Origin: Campylorhamphus procurvoides
Taxonomy: Eukaryota > Chordata > Aves > Passeriformes > Dendrocolaptidae
Direction of reading: 5' to 3'
Length of the DNA: 64,000 bases
Assembly: GCA_013396655.1 (NCBI GenBank)
Contig: WBMV01005053.1
Location: 91,456 to 155,455, forward strand
Shown here one piece after another: positions 54,726 through 64,000 of this stretch. A program made the position numbers and the translations under genes. A model generated the notes under the pieces. That model made no database searches and had not been told where the DNA came from. It worked only from the letters and a program-made list of their open reading frames with translations. Position 1 is the stretch's first letter, and every line of letters begins with the position of its first letter.

Positions 54726-57700
54726 CTGCAAAAAAAATTAAGGTAATGGTATAACTAGAAATACCCACAGAAATATGAAGCATTGAGGGCAGAGAATTGC
54801 CAAGTAAATATTGATGGCATCAGTAAACTACTGTTTATTGAATTTTTGGATGCCAAGATCCAATCAGAGACCAACCTGTCTTTGTCCCAGGCAGAAATAC
54901 ATCACTGACATGGAATGACAAATTTTCACTTACCACAACTGATGTTCTTGTTTGCTTGAAACAAATCAACAGAGCTGATTGGTTTGATATGAGTATTGTC
55001 AACAAAAAAAGTATTATCACCTTGCTACTTCCCCACCCAACCACAGCAAATTACACTGTATTCTGTTAGTTAAGGAAACCCAGGCTTCGATTGACAAGTT
55101 TTATTCACATTTCCAGTTCCAAGCTAATTTGCCATGAAAATAAAGGACTTTTTTTAGACCCAGAACTCCATTGTTTTGATACATCATAACAAGAAACTAC
55201 CCACCTTCATGTTTTCAGAATTTGTAGTCCCAGAATGAAGGGTTTTCAGGCAAAAGCCACCATATGATTAACAGAATTAAAAAACTGTCTTCAGCAGAAA
55301 TGAAACACACTTGATCAGGAGACAAGAACATTTTCCTATTTTGTCATCTATAAATATTAATTCTAAAACTGGGGACATCCAGACATCTGGAACAGAAACA
55401 TGGCTATGTGGCCAGAGAGATCTGACTGCTGACCAAACATACACTGAGGCTTTATCAATATTTCTACAGGCAAAGGAGTGTTACACCAACTTTGAGCATC
55501 ACTGGGAAAGTGGAGCTGAGGAACAAGGAGTGGAACAGAATAGTCATTTTATAGACACTGTGTGATCAGACAGAATTAGGAATATTCTTCACATGAAACT
55601 ACATTCAGCACCAGACATCTGCAACTATATAAAATAGCCTCCTCACTACACATGATCCCACTGTCCCCAAGAAGTTACATTCTGCTTGGTTCCTGCCCTT
55701 CAAAGCCAGCTATGGGGAGACATGTGTGGGTCCATCATTAACCAACATCTCTGCAAACTAAGTCTGCTGCACAGAAACATTAGTCAGGAGTCAAGGAAAG
55801 GAATATTATTAATACCTAACTCTTGTCCCAACTGAACTGATAGAAACAGTACAGGAATCTCTCCTGGACTTCTCTTCTGCTCCAAGTTCTACTCCAATAC
55901 ATGTCAAAATTCACGTCTTAAGTGACACTTCCAGTTACTTTCTCCACCTCCCAGGTCTGAGCCCAGATAGAAAATGTGATGAGCTTGCTGCAGAGAAAAT
56001 GCTCAAAAAGGCCTCATCAAAAGTGTACATTTCAATTTTTCACAGAAAGTGACTACCAGAATACCTGAGAGACAGAGTGTAGAAACTATTTAATATGGGA
56101 CATTTCTGATTTATATAACTTGACAACTTGAAGCCAAAATTTACAAAGCAATATTCTTCCCTTTACAGTATTATTTCTAACAGACTTCTATTTCCCATCC
56201 AAAGCAATTCCTGAACAGCAGCAGGAACCTTATGAATAACTTTTGACTATTCTCTATCTGTATGTGGAGTTTCTTACAGGATAATCAATAACCAACATGA
56301 AATTAATTTGCTCATAACAAGCTTCTGCATGTCACAGTCTCTGAAATAGATCATTCTCTCAAAGCTTTTAGATGCAATTAGAGAAAAAACCTGCCTCATT
56401 TTTCCTTAGAGGATGACAAATCACACAAGTGTTTGCTCCCACTCTTCCTCACCTCACACTAACTGGTAACATGAAATACAAATATGTTTGGATGCAACCA
56501 TTAAAATCTATAAAAAAAGCTTTTATGTGGTTTTCAAAATCTCTGAAATGACAAGTAATATTTTATATAAATACAGTAAATACTTATCTCATTCATGTCA
56601 CAAATATCAGATACTGTATCAAATCAAGAACTTGGGTTTGAGATCACTTGAAAAGCAACTCCCTGGGGAGTAAATGAAGAACTGGATGCCATCAACACAT
56701 CTACCCACCAAAAACTTTTTAAACTCATCTGATGTTACAGTCAGACCACACTCACCACACAGCCAGTCCCATTACTCAGAGCTGCTCTTTGCACACTTCA
56801 ATACTCATTTTTCTTCCATTTTCCTCTGCGGCACAAAAGCCTTTCTTCTTTCTTGCAATTTCAGGCTGTATTTTGGGACTCTTCTTGTTAACTGTGTCAT
56901 ATTACATATTATTTCACTAAGTTGCTTCCAATAACAAGCCATAAATCTTCCAACTGATGCCTGAGACAGTGTCTGTTGTCTCCAGTGCAGGTTATTGTTA
57001 AAGGCTGTGTAGGAGCCTGGCAGTCAATCAGTTTGCTCGTGTCTACCGTCAATCACAGCAGTTCTATTAAAAACACTCCCTCCTGAGACAAGGCAAAACC
57101 AGAAAACCTGCCAGCAGATAATTTAACAGCTGCACGTTCTTGGTCTGCAACAGAATTTCACTCTGGTGAGAGGGAGAATTGGACCATGCATCTTCCAGAA
57201 GGGCTGTCCTTCACAAAGAAACCAATGTTTCATACTGACGGGAGCTGCTCCACGTGTAAACCTGTAGTTACTTGGGGTAGAAGCTACACATTTTGGTTCC
57301 TTGTAGTACATAAACTGGTATAATCAAACCATTCTCAAGCAATCAAAAATACAGTCAATTTCATTATGGAAAAATGTCAAGAAAATTGGTATTTAGACAG
57401 CCCCAACACTGCTCTTCAATGCTTTCTGAATTTCCCTCCTGTTCCTTCTGTAGTCTCCCACGTTTTCCCCACATGCCTCACTTTGGATAAGCACCTACTC
57501 ATGTTTCTTCTTGGTTGTAAGATTGGAAAGCATAAACTAAGCTGTTCTGAGTTTGCAATCCTCAGAATTTTCCTGTTTGCTTCGAGAAAAACTGCAGACT
57601 ACAGGTCACTAACACAACACTTCTCACGTCTTCCTTCAAAGAAAAGGACTGACAACAGACCCTCAAAGTAAAGGAAAAAGGTGACAACTTTTTTGTGAAC

Positions 57701-59803
57701 TGAGAATTGGCCTCATTTTCACAGGAAATCAGCTTTAACCCGATGGATTCAGTCTGTGCAGGTTAGAAAGGGTACCCTGACCAGGCAAACAGACTTCTGG
57801 CACCTCTTTTCCCATTGTGGGTCTCACTGACTAAAGTGTTACTGATGACCACCACTCTAAGCTTCTCACAGTGGTTACTCTGGGGAACTCACACAGTGCC
57901 ACTATCCCGTTGCACAGGGGGGAGCAGTGGAGATTTAAAAAACCCCAAGATAATACATGTTAACAGCAGCCATCGAGGCGCCTCAAGGCTCAGGATAATC
58001 CTGTGCTCCAGGCATTATCCTTCCCTTTTCAACTTCCTCATCCTTCCTATTCTACACAAGCCAGGAAAAGAAACATTTGAAAAGAAAACAGTGAGTTCCA
58101 AGGATTGTCTATCCAAGTGATGTTTGATCAACAATAAAACTTGACTCTGTGGATCCACAGACATGTCACTTGTCATCACATACCACAGGGCTGCACAAAA
58201 CAATCCTCAAGCAACTTTGCCCCAACTGCCCACAATCAGATTACTGAGAATAATTAAAATCTAATGGCTTATTTATATAATGGAAACCTCTTCAAGCTGC
58301 TGTCTGGCATCACTTCAGCAGCAAATCATTGCCACAGTCCACCCAACGATTCCTGTGCCCATCCTCCCCAGCCCCTCCAGGCCAAGGCATGGAGTGCAGC
58401 CCTCAGAACCAGCCACAGCGGGGTGGAAAGATGAACCAGGACACAGCACTAGGAAATCCCAGTGAGATCAAATCACACATGGCCATCTACACATAACAAG
58501 ACTGAAGAAACAGACTGCACTGAAAAGAGGAATTTTACCAACACAGAAGCCTTAACCCTTATCACTATCTGTGACTTATCCCCCCCGGAAAAGCTGTAAC
58601 CACCACTAGGACATTATGCAACCAAGAAAAGAGCTGTCTACACAATACACCCAGAAAAGCAGCTGTTCGGCAACTCTTTATTCATTTTTTTAGTGTAAAA
58701 ATTGCAGCTTTCAAAAACAGCTTCTCAAAATTTACATATGGGGGTAAATTTAATTGGAGCTACTCAAGAAATGAACTACACAGTAACCCAAAAGGATGGG
58801 CTACATTTTTCTTTTACTGGTGAACATGGAAAAACCTATTTCAGTTCACCCTGACTGGGTGATCCTTCATCCTCCAGCAAGTGAACAAGACTGGGTTTTA
58901 ATCAATTCCTGTTTGGACCTAATAGTTCCAGTCACACTGGGAAAATTTAATAGAGAGCAAAACACAGAAGGCAGGAAAAATAAGGAAATCTCAACAGAGC
59001 TATTTCCTCTTCTGTCAACAGCACTCAACTGCTGACCCTCCTAAACATGGAAGGCTGAAGGAGGAGAGATAATAATCCATGGTGAGATGCTCTAATTAGA
59101 GGTCACAGACAAGACAGACCTGATCAGTCTCAAATGGAAAAGGTTGTGTGTGTTTGGATTTCCCCAAGTTTGAAGTCCAGAGGATTTCTACTCTCTTATT
59201 ATCTATGAAATAACCATCACACAAGAAAATAACTCAGGTTACCAGAATGTTAAATGATGCAGAAACCCACAAACTCAAACAGGGGAGATTGAACACATGT
59301 TGGATAATAGATGGTAGCTCAGAGAAACCCAGCACAGCCCCCTACACCACCTGAGAGATTTGCACACCCCTCAGGAACAGTTATCATTCCATCACTGCTT
59401 TGTCTCCTTTATGCACAGCTCCCACATGCTTTTACCTTCCTCCTTCCCATCCCATGTCCTACTCCTATCCACTTCCTTTTTACTCCAGCTACTTGATTAA
59501 CTGGAGGGTGGTTGGAGTAATTCTGTGCTTATTCTGGAATCCAAACAGAGCTCACATTTCTACCGAGTACTATTTGTCTTTGGAGAAAAAGCAGAGTTCA
59601 GTGAAAGCAGTAAGTCAGTAAAAGTATTAACACATACTGGGGTGGGTTTGAGAAAAGCAGAATAAAGCAAAATTTTAGAGTGTTCCCATATTAATGCAAA
59701 TGGGTTAGACCATGGAAATCCCAGAGATCACAGAAAATACCCAGAATATAATGCAGGGCTGTGTTGCTTTTAAAAAACCAGCACATGTATTGCAGGGCCT
59801 TAC
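54726..59803 (-). other. PELI2: PELI2 intron, 5.1 kb
   Basis: Intron of 5078 bp between the exons for residues 70-103 and 104-169. It is AT-rich and notably poor in interspersed repeats compared with the 3' flank: I recognise no CR1 copy in it. No further coding exon was recognised on either strand. Confidence 0.88.
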
Positions 59804-59905
59804 CTGGAACATGTCTCTATCCTTATCATGAGTGCACTCCACTATAACTGTCTGAGTCCTGGATAACGTGAAGGAGATACTGTGATGACCTCTAGAGCTG
59901 ACTGC
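59804..59905 (-). CDS. PELI2: PELI2 internal coding exon (N-terminal part of FHA-like domain)
   Basis: Exon of 34 codons, phase 0, equivalent to PELI2 residues 70-103. The minus strand reads CTTCCCCAG|GCAGTC at the acceptor and TTCCAG|GTAAGG at the donor. The translation is AVSSRGHHSISFTLSRTQ followed by TVIVECTHDKDRDMFQ, recognisable as the Pellino strand pair that ends HDKDTDMFQ in mammals. It carries more substitutions than the other exons (for example S-R-G-H-H where mammals have S-C-K-G-Q-H, and C for Y before THDKD), but frame and length are intact. A 5.1-kb intron separates it from the next exon. The preceding exon or exons, encoding about 69 N-terminal residues, are not found between 59906 and 64000. 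Confidence 0.94.
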
Positions 59906-61159
59906 CTGGGGAAGGAAAAAAGAAAGATGTCTGTTACACACAAAAATATTGTAATCAAATTCACTTTGTTATACAAACACCTTTACTGCGATCAGGAAGA
60001 GCAGTGTATCGTAACATGTTATTACAAGGCTGGGTAAACACACAATGGGATTTTTTCATTCGGTTTTTAATGGAAAACCCCAAGCTGCACTGCTTGTTTC
60101 TACTTCAGAAGTACCCAACACTTACCATTTTTATAATTTAGACTCCAAAGACCTTTTCTCTCTGGAATTATATTCAGTCCCTAACCCTTGTAGCAATTTG
60201 TACCCTAGCAAACACTTGGGGTTTAGGGAGTTTTGGTTGGTTTGTTTTTAAAGCAAGTGAGCAACACAACTGATTTCCAGTTAAAAGTGGCAGGATTTCA
60301 GGGATATCATTAAGTAAATTTCTGGTTACATCAGAAAGAGCCTAGCAATTTTGTCTAAATGGTGACAAAACCCAAGCACTGCAAATGTGTTTTTTTCCTT
60401 ATTAAAGGAACATCACCTCTTACGACCTGTCAGAGTAAACTGGTCTCTGTAGATATGGATTTAGCAAGGACTATATAGTATTTCAGTACTTAAAACAAGA
60501 TAGCACAACTCCTGTTTTCCACTGTGTCTTACTAAGGTTGAGGGAAAAGAATTGGGAAACTAAATCTACTGCCTAATAGAAAAGAGATGTAAATATAAGG
60601 TCCATATAACTGCACACAATTCTGAAAGGTAATGAGTGTTACTGCTCAGAAAACACTTTGCAGACACTTAAGCACTGAATTAATAGGTTAATTAAGGCTT
60701 TCTCCAGTTTTCAGCTAAGGGGATAATTTTCTCCTAGAGGTTCTCACTTGCTCATTCCTTCATACTGCTTTTCACCTAAAGAATTCACAGATAGGGATGA
60801 TTGAACTAAACAACTAAATATATTCTACTCATCTGTCTGCCATCTCTCACAAAAGCCTAAATTATGCCAAAGCTACATCAATTATTGAGCAAATCATTAA
60901 AAATCTTTCTGAATGCTGGAGGTATTAAAAACATCTATGTGCATACTAACAGCCTACTAAGGGCTAGCAAGGGTAATTTGAGACAGAATTATTGAAAACA
61001 CATAATGGAAGAATTGGTTTTTTGCAACCTCCTGCATTTACAGCACCAGAGCCTGCTTTTACAACACACTTCTTGCTGAAAGCTCTCAGCTGACACTTGC
61101 TAAAGGTTTCAGCTTAGGTGGTAACACCTGGAGGCAAAGGATTTAACACCTCTGTGGGA

Positions 61160-61628
61160 GACAGGGACAGTGGCACTGGGAGCAAGTTTGCTGGTGACAC
61201 CAGTCTGGGTGGTGTGGCTGACAGGCTGGAGGGAAGGGATGGCATCCAGAGGGACCTGGGACAGGCTTGAGAGGTGGGACCATGCAAAGCTCATCAAGTT
61301 CAACACAGGCAAGGTCCTGCACGTGGGTCAGGGCAATCCCAGGCACAAACACAGAGGGAGGGGATTGTCCCCTCTGCTCCACTCTGGTGAGACCCCACCT
61401 GCAGTGCTGCCTCCAGCTCTGGGGACTCCAGCAGAAGAATGATGTGAAATATGTTGGGGTATGTCCAGAGGAGACCACGAGGATGATCAGAAGGCTGGAG
61501 CTCCTCTGCTATGGAGAGAGGTTGAGTGTTCAACGCCAGGCTGGATGGGGCTTGGAGAACCTGCTCTAGTGGAAGGTGTCCCTGCCCATGGTGCTGTATG
61601 ATCTCTAAAATCCCTCCCCACCCTACAA
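61160..61628 (+). mobile_element. CR1 LINE fragment including the end of ORF2, in a PELI2 intron
   Basis: Unlike most copies, this one keeps part of the protein-coding end of CR1: in one plus-strand frame the peptide KLIKFNTGKVLHVGQGNPR is seen, matching the conserved C-terminal CR1 ORF2 motif (F-N-x-x-K-x-x-V-L-H-x-G-x-x-N). Downstream come 'ggtgagaccccacctgcagt', 'ctccagctctggggactcca' and 'gaccacgaggatgatcagaa', then an abrupt jump from 'gagaggttgagtgttcaacg' to CAGGCTGGATGGGGCTTGGA and the 3' end. The frame is broken and the element is dead. It is antisense to PELI2. Confidence 0.93.
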
Positions 61629-62976
61629 TTAGGCAAGATGACCTTTCCCAGTCCCTTCCAAGTGTTTCTTTCCTGCAATAAATCTCTTAACAAAACTTGA
61701 AGATGTGGTTTCCCCAATTTTGCTCCAAGAGCTGTAACAGCTGAAAAGTGATGTAAATATGTTTGGTAATCAGTGATAAGCAGATTCTACATTTCCCAGC
61801 CTATTTATAGTGTTCTGTAATGACCATTATGCTAGCACACAGCATGCTGCAAGAACAAACAGCATCAAGACGCAATTTGGATGAAGTCACCAATGCTGTG
61901 ACCTGCTGGGACACTGAACTGTAGCTCTGAAATGTGCATGGAAAGTTTTTTCCTCTATGAATGTTTGACAAGTAACAAGGGGATCTCAAGCTCTGAGCAG
62001 GTCTCAGGTGTACCCAGAACATGAAAGAAATAAAGTGACAAACAGGAGACACGTGCATCTTGTGTTTTAAGATGGCAATATTCAATTTATCAATTTATTT
62101 GTATCACCATTTCAAACATCAGAGAGTAAGAGCTTTCACACACAATCTTTTCCGTGTGTGTTCCTTTCCCCTCAAGTTTTTTTCCTCACCTACTTCCCCT
62201 CCTCTTTGTTTGCCACTATTTAAACCCAGTTAGTTTCAGTGAGAAACGCTACTTTTAATTTCCTGGAATTGTGCAATCATTTTGAGGAAAAAACCCGAGG
62301 ACATTATGAGAAATGTTTCAATTTGTGTGCTTTCCCAGTCTGCTCAGCACCAGTTCAAAGACACTTTACAGGCAGTTTAAGTGCTGGTCTCAAAGCAGTT
62401 GGCCACTTAAAAGTTGAAAAAAAAATAAAAATAACAGCATTTCAGGAACTACACCAAACAGTGAAAGTTTAGTATCCTAATAAAATAGTATTATGAGTGG
62501 AATGCAGACAGGCAAAATCATGAAGGATTTTGACAGCTTGAGGCACAACAGAACCACACTACTACAAGTCCCAGGAGAGGCTGGAGATTGATTGCACCAA
62601 CCCTCTTAAAAATTGGTTTGTAGCAACCAAAATAGTGAGTTTGCCTTTTTACTGCTTTTAGCACTCAAATTTCCAGACTTTTTTTTTTCTTTTTCCTGCC
62701 AGAAAGATTTCCCTCCCCAAACCACTGATGCTGTTGTGGTAACTGATGCTGTGAGAGGAGCCCTGACTCTTCAGGATCCACAGCATCACCACAAGGTCCA
62801 GGAGAAAACTTCAGTTTCAGGCTGGACAACAGCATCTTCCAGGCAGGAATTAAGACACAAAAGAACAAACATCTGGCACTAAATTTTACCTCTGTCTTTT
62901 CACCTCCAACCCAAGATCCATCCCAGCAATAGTATTTTCAAAGCTTGCTCTTACAATCCACCAAATCTTTGTGTGG

Positions 62977-63035
62977 AACTGTAGAATTATTTAGGGTCTA
63001 AAAGACCTTTAAAATCAAATCCAATCATAAATCCC
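62977..63035 (-). mobile_element. Degraded CR1 LINE 3' end
   Basis: ACTGTAGAATTATTTAGGGT, 'ctaaaagacctttaaaatca' and AATCCAATCATAAATCCC resemble the antisense AGAATCATTAAGG-type tail with many changes. Confidence 0.6.
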
Positions 63036-64000
63036 AGGGTTGTGGTTTCACCTTAACGGCCACAGAAGACACTTCCTTTGGACATTTCCAGCACTTTGGG
63101 CTCCTTTACTCTGCCATGAGCTTAATTTGAGACCACTTTGCTCCTATCAGTTAGGTTCTTAAAAGTTTCATAACAATTATAAATTGAGCTCAGGAAAAAG
63201 AAACCAAAAACACCTTAAATTAGTGCCCAACAGAAACAAATTCTGGAAAAACCTAACTTGTATAGCCTGAGCCTGGCAAATAAATCCAAAGCATGAGGCT
63301 GCCCATGGCACTGTCACCTCTTGTCCTTTAGGAATGCTGGTGGAGAGATCCAGGCTGCATCAATTCAGCTGCCTATACAACAGATTGTTCTTTATGGTTA
63401 AATGTCTCAAGCTGCTGAATTCAAGCAATTCCCTTTGGAGGAAATAGATAGCAAAGTGGAGATTAACTGACAAAAACCCTGTGCAGGAAGAGAGGGAAAA
63501 AAAATAACAGCAGCAAGAGATTTGTCTGGAATAATTGCACTGTTAGTGACTCCGTGCCCACACTGGCACTGAGGGATTTTAGTAAGTCCAAAAGCCAAGT
63601 GAAAGGAACAAGGGAATCCTAAGGTGTCATTTTCTACATGGCATGAAGGGACAGATCTCTCCAGCATCTTCCCAAGACACAGCTCATGTTTGCACAGCAA
63701 TCCATTCACCTCCATGGGGTTTTCCAGCAGGAACACAGTGTGCAGCAGCTCCACCCCTCGCCATACATTGAGCCAGTTCAACTCAGCAGGGAGACCCCTC
63801 CCCACTGCCCAAGGCAAACCTCACAGCTCCCCCACTGCCTCCAGATTTGTGTCCTGGTGATTTCGGGTCAAAACTGCCTCATGTTACCAGAGACTGAAAG
63901 GGGAAGGCCCCTGACCTCACTCCCACAATAACATGGCCTAAGCAAATATTCTTTGTTTGTTTTTCAACTTCGCTAATAGCTCAAGTTTTCAGTTCTATCC

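Larger units (their letters stand above)
59906..64000 (-). other. PELI2: PELI2 upstream intron, partial; runs off the window
   Basis: Sequence upstream of the residue 70-103 exon. It starts (on the minus strand) from an unseen donor beyond the window edge. It holds one long CR1 fragment at about 61160-61628 and a degraded one at about 62977-63035. I looked for the Pellino segment that contains the conserved GRRKSRFALYKR stretch and did not find it on the minus strand, so the N-terminal exon or exons must lie beyond base 64000. Confidence 0.8.

Noticed and set aside
59906..64000. Search for the PELI2 N-terminal exon or exons
   Set aside because: No minus-strand frame carries the conserved Pellino segment before residue 70, so it is not in the window.
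1..64000. Endogenous retrovirus, LTR or DNA transposon
   Set aside because: No paired long terminal repeats, no retroviral protein motifs and no terminal inverted repeats were recognised by eye; a library-based repeat search would be decisive.

Overview
This is a vertebrate, almost certainly avian, nuclear genome window. The bird call rests on more than two dozen 5'-truncated CR1 LINE fragments that carry the typical CR1 3' tail (the block around TTTAAGGTCCCTTCCAACC followed by ATTCTATGATT-type ends), and on small interspersed minisatellites. There are no bacterial-type operons, no tRNA or rRNA genes, no CRISPR array and no recognisable endogenous retrovirus. Three assembly ambiguities are present: a 75-base run of N at 27146-27220 and single Ns at 19176 and 22217.

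The only protein-coding gene I can support is PELI2 (Pellino E3 ubiquitin ligase 2), on the minus strand at the right end. Four consecutive coding exons are readable, with canonical GT-AG junctions and all phase 0: 59905-59804, 54725-54528, 54228-54040 and 51717-51151 (stop). They give 34+66+63+188 codons. Mapped on the 420-residue human protein they cover residues 70 to 420 exactly, so the C-terminal five sixths of the protein is here. The N-terminal exon or exons (about 69 residues) and the promoter lie beyond base 64000. The exons encode most of the phosphothreonine-binding FHA-like domain and the whole RING-like domain.

Layout: 1-45 kb is a gene-free, fairly GC-rich flank 3' of PELI2, full of CR1 pieces, several minisatellites, a G-rich quadruplex-prone tract and a long purine tract with the gap. 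Between the repeats are AT-rich, repeat-poor, homeodomain-motif-rich islands (335-780, 3430-3660, 7570-7780, 9240-9860, 12400-12640, 16260-16770, 22970-23260, 24535-24725, 25545-25640, 28440-28640, 28930-29430, 30980-31300) that look like conserved non-coding elements. About 45-51 kb is AT-richer and probably contains the PELI2 3' UTR and its immediate downstream DNA. 51-64 kb is PELI2 exons and introns.

In human the PELI2 neighbourhood includes TMEM260 and OTX2, so some of these islands could be long-range regulatory DNA of that domain; this is inference, because nothing in the window itself identifies the target gene. I did not find a new biological system. The most useful leads are the clustered regulatory-like islands, a polyadenylation signal placed 20 nt after the PELI2 stop, a 14-bp minisatellite that stays open in all frames, and a CR1 copy split by a minisatellite.
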